Shown piece by piece: positions 42,407 to 51,881 of a stretch of 64,000 nt of DNA; positions within the stretch are counted from its first letter, which is position 1; each line of letters opens with the position of its first letter. The stretch is taken from the NCBI GenBank assembly GCA_016788565.1, contig JAEUSP010000117.1, positions 1 through 64,000 on the forward strand, given 5' to 3'. The notes under the pieces are model-generated. The model saw nothing but the letters and a program-made list of their open reading frames with translations, was not told where the DNA came from and searched no databases. Origin of the DNA: Chlorobiota bacterium (GTDB lineage Bacteria > Bacteroidota > Ignavibacteria > OLB7). Made by a program: the position numbers and the translations under genes.

Positions 42407-43717
42407 ATGCCTTCTTCACGAGAACAACTGATCATTGAGCAACCGGACGAGCGGATGAAACTGAGCGGCCAGGTGATGCTGTTCGAGCAGTACCGATTGC
42501 TCCGCAAAACATGGTTTTGGGTGTTGCTCCTTTCGCTGATGGCCACCGCAGGGATGGCCTACTACGCCTACTATGTTGTGGAACCAGAGTTTATGGCTTC
42601 GGTGGTGGCGGTTCCGCCAAACAAGTCGGGCACGCCGCTGGATAACTTGTTCGGCAACATTGCCGCCAGCCTGAAAGATGCTGCACTTGGGCGGTTGGTT
42701 GGGCGTTCGGGGAGCGAAAACGGCTACACCCGTACTGCGTTGCTGATGAGCCGCTCGGTCCAGGATAGCCTGATTGCCCGCTACGACCTGTACCGCCACT
42801 ACGACATCCCCAAGGATCGCCCCGACTTGATGTACGGCAAGATCACCGAGAACATAGACATCGAGCCGCAGAACGAAGGTCCCATCACCATCAGCGTCTA
42901 TGACACCGACCCGAAGCTGGCGCAGAAAATGGCCAGCGATATTGTGGGAATCGCCAACTCCATCTCGCGCGAGTTGAACCGCCGCGAATCGGAGCCGATT
43001 ACCCAGTACGTTGAGCAACGCTACCTGCAAGTCAAGCGGATGCAAGATTCGCTGCAACTTCGGTTGGGGGGATTTATGGAATCCACGCGGCTGTTCGCGC
43101 CCGAAGAACAAGCCGCAGTGATCAGCGAGTCGGTGCAGAAAACGGAGATTGAAATCGGAAGGCAACGGGCGCGGGTGCAAGTCCTGACCGAACAGCTTGG
43201 CCCCGACGACCCGCAAGTGCTGGTGGAAAAAACCGTGCTTGCCCAGCTGGAAGAACAAGGGCGGAAATTCGCCGCCGGAAACGTTGGTGTGCTTCCCGGG
43301 GTGAAGCTGAACTCACTCCCAAAATCAGCGGTGGACTACTTGGACATTAAAGGGAACTACGAGGTCAACGCAAAAGTGCTGGCGTTGCTGGAACCGATGT
43401 ACGAGCAGATGAAGCTGGAAGAAGTGCGGAACATCCCCGTGCTGAATATCCTTGATGCCCCGTTTGTTCCCCCCACCAAAGCGCGCCCCAAACGTGCGTT
43501 GATGGTTGGCGGTGGGTTTCTTGGTGCCTTCATTGCGTGCTATCTGGTTATCGCGATTGTTAGCTATTTCCAAAATTTCAACCGCCGCTACCGTGCCTAC
43601 GTTGTTGGCAGCGCGCCGCCAATGATTGCCAACACTTCCGCAGCCCCGTTGCCGCTGCAACCGCCGCCAGCGGAAGCGGGGAAGAAGGTGGTTCAGAAAA
43701 TAGAGGGGCAGAAATAG
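42407..43717 (+). CDS. Wzz-like polysaccharide co-polymerase / chain-length determinant
   Basis: 436 residues. One membrane span lies near the N-terminus (TWFWVLLLSLMATAGMAYYA) and one near residue 365 (ALMVGGGFLGAFIACYLVIA), with a large periplasmic helical region between containing the coiled-coil candidate QRYLQVKRMQDSLQLRLGGF. This is the topology of Wzz/PCP proteins that set glycan length together with Wzy. The C-terminal 50 residues are proline-rich and carry no Walker motif or tyrosine cluster, so no BY-kinase is fused. It follows copy C and precedes the polymerase gene by 100 bases. Confidence 0.85.
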   Translation: MPSSREQLIIEQPDERMKLSGQVMLFEQYRLLRKTWFWVLLLSLMATAGMAYYAYYVVEPEFMASVVAVPPNKSGTPLDNLFGNIAASLKDAALGRLVGRSGSENGYTRTALLMSRSVQDSLIARYDLYRHYDIPKDRPDLMYGKITENIDIEPQNEGPITISVYDTDPKLAQKMASDIVGIANSISRELNRRESEPITQYVEQRYLQVKRMQDSLQLRLGGFMESTRLFAPEEQAAVISESVQKTEIEIGRQRARVQVLTEQLGPDDPQVLVEKTVLAQLEEQGRKFAAGNVGVLPGVKLNSLPKSAVDYLDIKGNYEVNAKVLALLEPMYEQMKLEEVRNIPVLNILDAPFVPPTKARPKRALMVGGGFLGAFIACYLVIAIVSYFQNFNRRYRAYVVGSAPPMIANTSAAPLPLQPPPAEAGKKVVQKIEGQK

Positions 43718-43818
43718 AGAGAGGGGGGGGGGGAGGAAATAGAAAATAGTGAGTAGTGAGTAGGAAATAGAGGTTCAGAAACAGCAAGAAGTACCCAGCC
43801 GACAACAACCAGCCATCG

Positions 43819-45351
43819 GTGTCCAGCATCACACATAATCATCCGATTCCCTCCATCATCCCAACCGGAAAAACGTTCACGGTTTGGACGGTGCTGGCGT
43901 TGGTGGTTGGGTTGGTGGCCACGTGGTACGCGGGGAAAATTGGCTTTGAGATGACCGGGGTTGAGGTGATGTTCCTTGCGCTTCCGGTGGGGATGCTGGC
44001 GTTGGTGTGCATTTGGCATAACGAGCGGCTGTGGGTCTATTCGGCAGTGTTGGGCCAGGCGCTGAATCTGCTTGGCGGCGGAAGGGGGATCACCGCTGGT
44101 GATGCGGCGTTTGGTGTGTGGGTGATTGGCGGCGTGCTGATCTGGCTCTGCAAGGAACTTCTGGTCTATCGCCGCCCCATCATCCGCTCCAGCTTCGACT
44201 TTCTGTTCATCTCATTTTTTCTCTTTTCCACCTTCCTCTCCATCATCACCTCCAGCATCAACGGTGCGCTGGTGTCGCGGTTTTTCACCGAGTGGTTATC
44301 GGTGGCCAACCTACTGCTCTACTTCCCGATTCGTTCAATTTTGAACAACCGCAAAGATGTGGTCTGGTTGCTGGTTGCCTTCTCGGTTGTTGCGCTGGCC
44401 AACAGTGTGTTTGCCATTACCATGTACAAGCACAAGCTGCTGGATGCTGTGATCGAGGCGGAGCTGATGACCACCCGTTCCGTCTCGCACGAGAATGTGG
44501 CAATGGCCTGGATGCTGATCTGCGCAGTGGTGTTTGGCTACGCCCGCAATCTGCGGGTTGGCTTGCTTGCGTTGCTGGGGATGGGAATGGCGTTTGTTGG
44601 GCTGCTAATCAGTTTGTCGCGCGGGCCAATTTTTTCCGGCTTTGGCGCGCTGGTGATGATGCTGTTTTTGGTGGAATCCAAAATCCGAAAAAAACTTCTT
44701 CTTGCCATCTGCTTGATGCTGCTTGGCGGGGTTGGATTGGGATATGCCATGTTCCCCGCCATGATTGAAACGATTGGGTCCGGTGTGGTGAAGCGATTGG
44801 CAAGCGTGAACCAAGCCAGCAGCGACCGCTCGTTGCAGTCGCGCGAGCGTGAGCAAGTTGCTGCGGTGCGGTACATCGCACGCTCGCCGCTGATTGGCTA
44901 CGGCTACGGGGTGGTGTATCACTACTACGACAACGCCCCTGGCCGCACGGGGACCCAGTACTCCTCCTTCTTTCACAACGGTTGGTTGTGGCCGTTCTAC
45001 AAGTTTGGGATTCCGCTGGGGCTGTTCTTTTTGTTCATGTATTTCTATCCAACAGCGCGCCTGATGTTGCGCTATCCCTCAAAGGAACATCAGTTTCTGC
45101 GGGGGATTGCGGTTGGTTCGCTCTGCTTCTTTGTGGCTTCGTCCCTGACCAACACAACCTCCAACCAAGTCAGCGAGTTCAGCGGGACGTTCACCATCTT
45201 GGTGTCGTGGGCGTTGCTTGATTTTGTGAACCGAAGCCTGTACGCTGCGCAATCGCTTGGCACGGCCCTGCCGGCAGCATTGCCGCAACCCGCTGGGGAA
45301 CAGAATCGTGGTTCGGATGCCCTGGCCACGGCCTTACCAGGGGGCCAGTAA
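43819..45351 (+). CDS. O-antigen/exopolysaccharide polymerase (Wzy/WaaL-type)
   Basis: 510 residues starting at a GTG. About eleven membrane spans are predicted by hydrophobicity. The large periplasmic loop between late spans carries SREREQVAAVRYIARSPLIG then YGYGVV and FHNGWLWPFYKFGIPLG; the R-x3-W/A and H-N-G-W features match the Wzy_C (O-antigen ligase/polymerase) superfamily. It would link lipid-carried repeat units in the periplasm. The final 40 residues are hydrophilic and low-complexity. The flippase gene begins three bases later, so both are in one operon. Confidence 0.85.
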   Translation: MSSITHNHPIPSIIPTGKTFTVWTVLALVVGLVATWYAGKIGFEMTGVEVMFLALPVGMLALVCIWHNERLWVYSAVLGQALNLLGGGRGITAGDAAFGVWVIGGVLIWLCKELLVYRRPIIRSSFDFLFISFFLFSTFLSIITSSINGALVSRFFTEWLSVANLLLYFPIRSILNNRKDVVWLLVAFSVVALANSVFAITMYKHKLLDAVIEAELMTTRSVSHENVAMAWMLICAVVFGYARNLRVGLLALLGMGMAFVGLLISLSRGPIFSGFGALVMMLFLVESKIRKKLLLAICLMLLGGVGLGYAMFPAMIETIGSGVVKRLASVNQASSDRSLQSREREQVAAVRYIARSPLIGYGYGVVYHYYDNAPGRTGTQYSSFFHNGWLWPFYKFGIPLGLFFLFMYFYPTARLMLRYPSKEHQFLRGIAVGSLCFFVASSLTNTTSNQVSEFSGTFTILVSWALLDFVNRSLYAAQSLGTALPAALPQPAGEQNRGSDALATALPGGQ

Positions 45352-45353
45352 GG

Positions 45354-46811
45354 ATGTTCGCCAAACGATTCCGTGGGGTTAGTGTTGGCCCCGATATGCT
45401 GCTGGGGATTATCCTGCAAGGGCTGAACGCCGTAACCGCTTTTACGCTGATGCTGGTGCTGGCGCGAACGCTTCCGAAGGAGGAGTTCGGGTTGTACAGC
45501 CTTGCGTTGGCTCCGTTGGTGATTGCCGCTGGGATTGCCGATTTTGGCCTTGTTGCAACGCTGATGCCCCGAATGGCCATTGCCCGCGACACCCCAAACC
45601 CAGCATTCCGCACCGGGCTGCTGCTGCGTGGGTTGCTGATTGTGGTTGCATGGGTTGGGATGAATCTGTACCTGCTTCCGGTGGCCGAAACCCGATTTCT
45701 TCTGCTGGTCAATTTGGGCTATCTGGCCATCCTCTTCTCAAGCAAACTGACGGGGCTGCGCCAGATGTTCGAGGTGATATGGCGGCTGAAGGGAAGGGGC
45801 TACATGGTTAGCCTGTTCGCGCTGGCCGATGGGGTGCTGATCCTGACCGGGGTGCTGCTGATCCGTTGGAACGGGACCCTGACCCCCGAGCGTGTGATGC
45901 TGTGCACCGCCATTGCCGGAATCCCCGGATTCCTTGCAATGATGCTTCCGGTGGTGATCCGCCTGTGGCGGCGCGGATTGTGGGTGAAAGCTCCCAAACG
46001 ATATTTTACCGGTGTGCTTCGTGCGGCTTCCCCCATCGCGCTGTTTGCTGCCGTTGCCCAGATGCAAGGGCAGATTGAAACGCTGGTGGTAAGCCAGTTC
46101 GGAAACCTTCAGCAGGTTGCTGCTATTAGTGTCCCGATTCGGGTGCTTCAGGGGACGTTGTTCATGGCAACCATTGCCAGCTTCACGCTAAGCCCAGTGA
46201 TTGCACAACTTCATAAACGCCGCCGTACCGATCTTGCGATGGATCAAATCGCTTCCGTTGCGGTCCGTTTGATTGGGAGCGTTGGGCTGGCAATCGCGGT
46301 GTTCTGCGTGCTGTTCGCGCCGCAACTGATGATGATCTTTGGTGATGAGTATGCTACCGATACCGAACTTCTGCGGCTGTACAGCATTGCCAACGCCCTC
46401 ACCTTCCTGGTCATCACGCTGGATCAAATGCTGATGGCGATTGGATACCGCACACGGGTGCTGTACGGGGTGCTGATTGGGCTGGCGATCTCGGTGGTGC
46501 TGGAGGTGGTTGCCGTCCTGGTGGTTGGTTCGTTGGAGTCGTTAATCGTGGCAAAAATTTGTTCGATTGCTATTCTTGTCACCATGCAAACCTTCTTCCT
46601 TCCGGGGTCGGCGCGTGGCGCGGCGCAACGGGGATTGCTGCGGGTTGGCGCGGTGATGTCCGCGCTTGTGGCTTCGGCCTGGCTTGTCCCGGGCCACCTT
46701 GTTTGGGTGCGCGCTGGTTTCATTATTCTGGCCGTTGCGGTTGCTGCCATTGGCGGGCGGCTGATGACGCTCAGCGATCTGAAATTACTTCGGGCGGTGC
46801 GTGCAACATGA
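45354..46811 (+). CDS. Polysaccharide flippase (Wzx, MOP superfamily)
   Basis: 485 residues with about twelve to fourteen membrane spans. The opening segment LQGLNAVTAFTLMLVLARTL then PKEEFGLYSLALA is typical of Polysacc_synt flippases, which move undecaprenyl-PP-linked repeat units across the inner membrane. A second internal half begins near AASPIALFAAVAQMQGQIET, consistent with the two-bundle MOP fold. Its stop overlaps the start of the next glycosyltransferase gene by four bases (ATGA). Confidence 0.88.
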   Translation: MFAKRFRGVSVGPDMLLGIILQGLNAVTAFTLMLVLARTLPKEEFGLYSLALAPLVIAAGIADFGLVATLMPRMAIARDTPNPAFRTGLLLRGLLIVVAWVGMNLYLLPVAETRFLLLVNLGYLAILFSSKLTGLRQMFEVIWRLKGRGYMVSLFALADGVLILTGVLLIRWNGTLTPERVMLCTAIAGIPGFLAMMLPVVIRLWRRGLWVKAPKRYFTGVLRAASPIALFAAVAQMQGQIETLVVSQFGNLQQVAAISVPIRVLQGTLFMATIASFTLSPVIAQLHKRRRTDLAMDQIASVAVRLIGSVGLAIAVFCVLFAPQLMMIFGDEYATDTELLRLYSIANALTFLVITLDQMLMAIGYRTRVLYGVLIGLAISVVLEVVAVLVVGSLESLIVAKICSIAILVTMQTFFLPGSARGAAQRGLLRVGAVMSALVASAWLVPGHLVWVRAGFIILAVAVAAIGGRLMTLSDLKLLRAVRAT

Positions 46812-47776
46812 GTACTCTTCGCGGCGGTTCGCAACCTGATGTCAGCGTTATCTTCGTCAGCTACAACACCCGTGAACTGACGCTGCAAGCCATTGCTTCG
46901 GTGTTCGATTCGGTGGTTGATCCGGGTTTTGCGGTGGAAGTCATCGTGGTTGATAACGCCAGCCACGATGGCAGCAGCGATGCGGTTCGCCAGCGATTCC
47001 CGTCCGTGAAGGTGATTGATGCCGGGGGAAATTTGGGTTTCGGAAGGGGGAATAATTTGGGAGCAGAGTCCGCAACCGGAACGGCGTTGCTTCTGCTGAA
47101 CACCGACACGATTGTGCAGCCCGGGGCGATTGAGGCAATGGCCAACACCCTGCGCCAAACGCCAAGCTGCGGTGTGGTGGGGGCGTTGCTGCTGAACGCG
47201 GATGGCAGCTACCAAGATTGCATCTTGAACTATCCAACTGCCTGGCGAATTTTTTGCGAATACTTCTGGCTTAGCCGTTGTGCGGGGTGGCTCCCCATTT
47301 TCAGCGGGTTGTTTGCCCCAAAACCGAAGCAGGGGTTTGGCGAACGCCACGCTGTCCCGGTTGTGCATGGCGCGGCGTTGATGATCCCCGCAGAACTTTT
47401 CCGAACAGTTGGTGGGTTCGATCCCGCGTTCTTCATGTACTTTGAAGAGAGCGACCTTTGCAAACGGATTTCCGACCGTGGCTTGCAGGTGATTCACCAG
47501 CCGGATGCGCGGGTGATTCACCTTATCAGCCAAAGCTCGCGAAGCCACCCGTGGTGGTTCTACCGGATTGTTCGCCGCTCGCGTCGGGTGTTTGCGCGGA
47601 AGCACCTCACTCTTCCCGGAAGGGTGCTATCGGAGCTGTTTGTTCACGTGGGAAATCTGCTGCGTGTGGTGATCTACCCGATTGCCGGATTGCTTCACCC
47701 AAGCGCGGCCAGCACCGGAAAAAACATTGCCAACTCCTACTTGAAACGGGATACCCCAATCACAATTAGCCAATAA
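46808..47776 (+). CDS. Family 2 glycosyltransferase (rhamnosyltransferase-like)
   Basis: 322 residues from the ATG at 46808, which overlaps the flippase stop. The GT-A core shows VSVIFVSYNTRELTLQAIAS, VIVVDNASHDGSSDAV and NLGFGRGNNLGAESATGTAL, with the metal-binding LLNTDT (DxD equivalent) and the acceptor-side PVVHGAALMIP ... FFMYFEESDLCKR. This pattern is shared with rhamnosyl and other deoxysugar transferases acting on lipid-linked acceptors. A short basic and hydrophobic C-terminal region may anchor it to the inner face of the membrane. Confidence 0.9.
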   Translation: MSTLRGGSQPDVSVIFVSYNTRELTLQAIASVFDSVVDPGFAVEVIVVDNASHDGSSDAVRQRFPSVKVIDAGGNLGFGRGNNLGAESATGTALLLLNTDTIVQPGAIEAMANTLRQTPSCGVVGALLLNADGSYQDCILNYPTAWRIFCEYFWLSRCAGWLPIFSGLFAPKPKQGFGERHAVPVVHGAALMIPAELFRTVGGFDPAFFMYFEESDLCKRISDRGLQVIHQPDARVIHLISQSSRSHPWWFYRIVRRSRRVFARKHLTLPGRVLSELFVHVGNLLRVVIYPIAGLLHPSAASTGKNIANSYLKRDTPITISQ

Positions 47777-47807
47777 ACGATTGCGCTGGTGCTCCTTCCC
47801 TCTATCC

Positions 47808-49022
47808 ATGAACATTCTTGGCATCACATCCCGCGTTCCCTATCCGCCAACCGATGGTGCGCGCATCTGCATGTACCAAGCTGTCCGTAGCCTTGCCGCG
47901 CTGGGCCACACGGTGCATCTGGTTGCGGTGGAGGATGAGGAGGTGGATGCCGGTCCGTTGGCGCAATTCTGCACGCTTCACCAAGTTCGGTTCAGGCCTA
48001 TTCCAACAATGCTGGGCGCGGGGCTGACGTTGTTCAACGAACGCCCCTACACCGTCTGGAAGAAGGATATTGACCGGGTCTATCCGTTGCTCGATTCCTT
48101 GCAGGCCCAACATCAGTTCGATGCCATGTATGTGGATCAAGCTCACGTTGCGCAATACGGGGCCTACATGAAATCGCGCTACGGGCTTCCCTATTTTCTG
48201 CGAAGCCACAACGTTGAGCATGAGATTTACCGCCGTCACCTTTCCCGCGTGACCAACCCGCTGATGCGCCGCTACCTTGCGCTGCAATCCAGCCGCTGGC
48301 AACGGTTTGAAGTTGAGCAAACCCGCCGCGCCGATACGTGCGCGGCAATCACCCAGCGGGACCTTGAAGCAATCCGTGCGTTCGCGCCCGGGCTTCCGCT
48401 TCAGACGATCCCCGCAGCGGTGGACCTTTCCGCGTTTCCGTTCCGCCCGGTTGCCCAGCGCGAAACCAACTCCATGATTATGCTGGGGAATATGGGGTGG
48501 GCGCCAAACCGCGATTCAGCAATCTGGTTCGCCAACGAAATTCTTCCCCTGATTGCCCAGAAATTTCCGTCGGCAATCTGCCACCTGGTTGGTGCCGATC
48601 CGCCGCTTCGCCAGCTGCCAACCGACTCACCAAACCTGAAAATCCACGGCAGGGTCAGCTCCATTCGCGAACTGTACGACCGCGTTGCAATCGGCTTGAT
48701 TCCGCTGCGGGTTGGCGGGGGGATGCGGGTGAAGATGGTGGAGATGATGTCCGCCGGAATCCCCATCGTCAGCACTGCAATCGGTGCCGAAGGGAACAGC
48801 GCGGAACCTGGCCGCCACTATCTTTCCGCCGACCAACCAGAAGCCTTCGCCGATGCGGTGGTGCAGTTGCTGAACGATGCCGAGCTTCGCGCCAGCCTTT
48901 CCCAAGCTGCATTCCAGTTGGCCCAACGCCACTACTCACTCGATTCCGTTGGTTGCCAATACCAGACGATGATCCAGCAAGCGGTGGACCTCTGCAGAAA
49001 AAGGGGGGAAGCCGCCGAATGA
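47808..49022 (+). CDS. Family 4 glycosyltransferase
   Basis: 404 residues from the ATG at 47808 (MNILGITSRVPYPPTDGARI), the typical first strand of a GT-B enzyme; an upstream ATG at 47781 adds residues without similarity. The C-terminal domain holds MIMLGNMGWAPNRDSAIWFA, the HGRVSSIRELYDRVAIGLIP region and the E-x7-E equivalent MRVKMVEMMSAGIPIVST. The layout is close to glycosyltransferases seen in exosortase-linked exopolysaccharide loci, though none of those partners is here. The stop overlaps the next gene's start (ATGA). Confidence 0.88.
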   Translation: MNILGITSRVPYPPTDGARICMYQAVRSLAALGHTVHLVAVEDEEVDAGPLAQFCTLHQVRFRPIPTMLGAGLTLFNERPYTVWKKDIDRVYPLLDSLQAQHQFDAMYVDQAHVAQYGAYMKSRYGLPYFLRSHNVEHEIYRRHLSRVTNPLMRRYLALQSSRWQRFEVEQTRRADTCAAITQRDLEAIRAFAPGLPLQTIPAAVDLSAFPFRPVAQRETNSMIMLGNMGWAPNRDSAIWFANEILPLIAQKFPSAICHLVGADPPLRQLPTDSPNLKIHGRVSSIRELYDRVAIGLIPLRVGGGMRVKMVEMMSAGIPIVSTAIGAEGNSAEPGRHYLSADQPEAFADAVVQLLNDAELRASLSQAAFQLAQRHYSLDSVGCQYQTMIQQAVDLCRKRGEAAE

Positions 49023-50206
49023 TGACCGCGATTGCTCTGCTCTTCTACGTGGCGGTTGCTTGGCTGCTGTACGTGTTCATCGCCTATCCACTGCTGATGG
49101 CGTTGCTTGCCAAGCTGCGGCCACGCCCGTTGCGGCTTGCCGCGGCTGAATCGGGCGCGCTCCCTTCGGTGACAATCGTGATGGCGGCCTACAACGAAGA
49201 ACGGCTGATTGCAGCCAAACTCCAGAACTATTTGGAGCTTGACTACCCGCGCGAACTGCTCACCTTCTTCATCGGCTCGGATGGCTCCACCGACCGCACC
49301 GATGCGATTATTCAGGAGTTTATCAGCAAGGATTCCAGCATCCAACTGCACCGGTTTCACCGCAGCGGCAAAACCCAAATTGTCTATCAGTTGGCCGATC
49401 AAGCCCGGTCGGAGTTGATTCTGTTCACCGATGCCGACGCGCTGTTCACCCCCGACGCGCTGGCGATCATCACCCGCTGTTTTACCGATCCCGATGTTGG
49501 CGGCGTGGTGGCGCGTGTTGTTCCGGTGGATGAAGCAATCAACGCCGGAAATCGGGGCGAGAGAAGCTATTTGGGAATGGAGGAACGGCTGCGTGCGAAC
49601 GAGTCGTTGGTGTGGTCCACCGTTGGCCCCACCGGCCAATGCTTTGCGGTCCGGCGCGGCGGATACGACCACCTGCACGACTACCGTTTATCGGACGACA
49701 CCCACTTGGTGATCAACATCCCGCTTCGGCCCAACGGGAAGCGCGTCTGGTTCCAGCCGTCGTTGTTGGTGCGGGAGATGAACCGCCGCACGCTGTGGAG
49801 CGAAACCCGGCGGCGGTTGCGGATGGGGCAGCAGGCCGCCGCAACGTTCCTTGCGTATCCGGGCACGCGGTTCCCGTGGCGTTCTTGGATCGGTTTCCAG
49901 ATTTGGTCGCATAAACTGCTGCGCCACCTTTCTTCAATTCCTGCGGTGTTGGTGTTCCTCACCAGCATCCCGCTTGCGTTGGTGTGTGGTGGGATTGGCT
50001 ACCAGGTTGTGGCGGGGTTTGCGGTGGCGTGGTTTCTTGCGGTTGCCGTGGGGTTGCTGTTGGAGCGGTTGCGGATGAACATTGCGTTGGTGCAATATCC
50101 CACCTACTTCACGCTGATGCTTCTTGGCCTCACCATCGGCTGTATGCGGACGGTTCTGCGTGGCGGTGGCTTGGCAATGTGGACAAGCCCACGGCTGGAA
50201 GAATAA
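49019..50206 (+). CDS. Membrane-anchored family 2 glycosyltransferase
   Basis: 395 residues from the ATG at 49019, overlapping the previous stop by four bases. There is an N-terminal membrane span (IALLFYVAVAWLLYVFIAYP), then the GT-A domain: VTIVMAAYNEERLIAAKLQN, FFIGSDGSTDRTDAI, ILFTDADALFTPDALAII and a later acceptor region ending RRRLRMGQQAA (Q/RxxRW-like). Two to three C-terminal spans follow. This is the topology of processive-type GT2 enzymes and of many capsule glycosyltransferases. Single-sugar transfer is as likely as processive synthesis. Confidence 0.87.
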   Translation: MMTAIALLFYVAVAWLLYVFIAYPLLMALLAKLRPRPLRLAAAESGALPSVTIVMAAYNEERLIAAKLQNYLELDYPRELLTFFIGSDGSTDRTDAIIQEFISKDSSIQLHRFHRSGKTQIVYQLADQARSELILFTDADALFTPDALAIITRCFTDPDVGGVVARVVPVDEAINAGNRGERSYLGMEERLRANESLVWSTVGPTGQCFAVRRGGYDHLHDYRLSDDTHLVINIPLRPNGKRVWFQPSLLVREMNRRTLWSETRRRLRMGQQAAATFLAYPGTRFPWRSWIGFQIWSHKLLRHLSSIPAVLVFLTSIPLALVCGGIGYQVVAGFAVAWFLAVAVGLLLERLRMNIALVQYPTYFTLMLLGLTIGCMRTVLRGGGLAMWTSPRLEE

Positions 50207-50262
50207 CCAACACTTGGGGTGGCGCGCGATGGCGATGAACATGCGATAGCCATGAACAACAG

Positions 50263-51756
50263 ATGAACAACAGCATAGCCGAACATCCAACACCAAGCCA
50301 ACGGTTCCCCGCTGCGGGAAGCCTTGCCGGGCTGTTGCTCCGTCCGTTCCGGCTTCCGCGTGCGGTGCTGTGGCTGGTGGTTGCGGTGGATGCCGTGATG
50401 GTGATGCTGGCCTTCTTTTGCTTCTATCTGGTGCGCGTCAACAGCGGTCTGTTCTCCGATTTGCAAGGGATGCCAGTGTTCCCGGTGCTGCTGATGATGG
50501 CCCTTGCGGTCGCGCCCTGGCTGCTGCTGTTTTGGTTTAGCGGCATCTACGTTGCGGTCCACAACCGCAGCTTCTTCGATGAGTTTTATTCGGTGCTGAA
50601 GGTGACGTTGTTTGGGTTTGCGGTGCTGTTTGTGGCGGTCTATCTTGATGCTGTCAGCGGAACCGGGGCCATGGAAAGCCGCCGCGTCATCTCCTTGCTG
50701 ATCTACTTTGCGTTGGTGATTGCTGCTGTTGGAATTGGCCGAAGCGCGGTCCGCCGCATCGTTCGCCGGTTGCGGAAACTTGGGTTCGGGTTGCGCCGCA
50801 CGCTGATTATTGGCGACTCCGCACAAAGCCGCCAGCTTCTGCAGATGCTGGCCGAAGGCCCCGAACTTGGCTACGATGTTGTTGGAACAATCGCCACACC
50901 AATCGGCGCAAGCGATCAGTTTCTGCGGCTGGCGGTGGGTGAAGTGGGGCAGATCAATCAGATTATCCGCGACCAAAACATTGAGGTGACAATTTTTGGG
51001 ATGAAGCATGAACACGACATGGCAATGCGGCTGATGATTGAAACCGCAGTGGCCGACACCTCCATCAAAATCATCCCCGATATGTACGACATCGTCAGCG
51101 GGCAAGCGCGGGCGCAGCATCTGTACGGCGTTCCGCTGATTGAGGTGAATCCACAAATTATGCCGGTCTGGGCCCAGCGGCTGAAACGGGCGTTCGATAT
51201 CATCTTCTCCACGCTGGTGCTGCTGCTTGGCCTTCCGCTCTGGTTATTGCTTGCCCTTCTGATCTGGCTGGAGGATCACGGCCCGGTGATCTACTCGCAA
51301 CAGCGCGTTGGGTTTGGTGGGAAGGCATTTATGATTCACAAATTCCGTTCGATGCGGGTGGATGCTGAGAAATTTGGGATCACTTGGGCGGCCACCAACG
51401 ACCCCCGCGTTACCCGAATCGGAAGGTTCATGCGCCAGTCTCACCTTGATGAAATCCCCCAATTTTGGAACGTGTTGTTGGGTGAGATGAGCATTGTTGG
51501 CCCACGCCCCGAACGCCCGTTTTTTGTTGAGAAATACACCGCGCTTCTCCCCTCGTATCCGCGCCGCCACCGTGTGAAACCGGGGCTAACCGGGTGGAAC
51601 CAAATCCAAGCCGAAGAGCTTGTGGAGAGCATCGAAATCGTCAGCGAAAAACTGCGCCACGATTTTTTTTACATCGAGAATATGTCGCTGCGCCTTGACT
51701 TCGAGATCGTGCTCCGCACGGTCATCCGAATCCTGAAACGGAAAGGGCAGACCTGA
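50263..51756 (+). CDS. Polyprenyl-phosphate sugar-1-phosphate transferase (initiating enzyme)
   Basis: 497 residues. Four N-terminal membrane spans, then a Rossmann-like domain (RRTLIIGDSAQSRQLLQMLA ... YDVVGTIATPIG), a fifth hydrophobic segment (FDIIFSTLVLLLGLPLWLLL), and the catalytic bac_transf domain with YSQQRVGFGGKAFMIHKFRS, HLDEIPQFWNVLLGEMSIVG and GPRPERP. This is the WbaP/WcaJ family, which transfers sugar-1-phosphate from a UDP-sugar to undecaprenyl phosphate and starts the repeat unit. The gene lies late in the locus, 56 bases after a glycosyltransferase gene. Confidence 0.93.
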   Translation: MNNSIAEHPTPSQRFPAAGSLAGLLLRPFRLPRAVLWLVVAVDAVMVMLAFFCFYLVRVNSGLFSDLQGMPVFPVLLMMALAVAPWLLLFWFSGIYVAVHNRSFFDEFYSVLKVTLFGFAVLFVAVYLDAVSGTGAMESRRVISLLIYFALVIAAVGIGRSAVRRIVRRLRKLGFGLRRTLIIGDSAQSRQLLQMLAEGPELGYDVVGTIATPIGASDQFLRLAVGEVGQINQIIRDQNIEVTIFGMKHEHDMAMRLMIETAVADTSIKIIPDMYDIVSGQARAQHLYGVPLIEVNPQIMPVWAQRLKRAFDIIFSTLVLLLGLPLWLLLALLIWLEDHGPVIYSQQRVGFGGKAFMIHKFRSMRVDAEKFGITWAATNDPRVTRIGRFMRQSHLDEIPQFWNVLLGEMSIVGPRPERPFFVEKYTALLPSYPRRHRVKPGLTGWNQIQAEELVESIEIVSEKLRHDFFYIENMSLRLDFEIVLRTVIRILKRKGQT

Positions 51757-51771
51757 AAAAAAACGGCTTGT

Positions 51772-51877
51772 GTAGAGTTAGCGAGCAATGCGGAAATGTC
51801 GGAATTCTCCCGACTTCCTTCTTCCCGACCCCCGACAACCGAAGAAGAATTGGAGTATCGCCGCTCGCGAACTCTAC
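51772..51877. mobile_element. Second family of inverted-repeat miniature element
   Basis: A 106-base segment with ends GTAGAGTTAGCGAGC and GCTCGCGAACTCTAC, reverse complements at 14 of 15 positions. The interior also shows opposed GGAATTCTCC and GGAGTATCGCC-type strings. It fills the space between the initiating transferase gene and the next gene and ends five bases before that start codon. Confidence 0.6.
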
Positions 51878-51881
51878 TCGA

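Noticed and set aside
46424-47605. Minus-strand frame of 393 codons opposite flippase and glycosyltransferase genes
   Set aside because: It crosses two recognised, overlapping plus-strand genes and has no supporting motif.
50104-51156. His/Gln-rich minus-strand frame opposite the initiating sugar transferase
   Set aside because: Antisense to a well-recognised gene; its composition is what reverse reading of hydrophobic codons yields.
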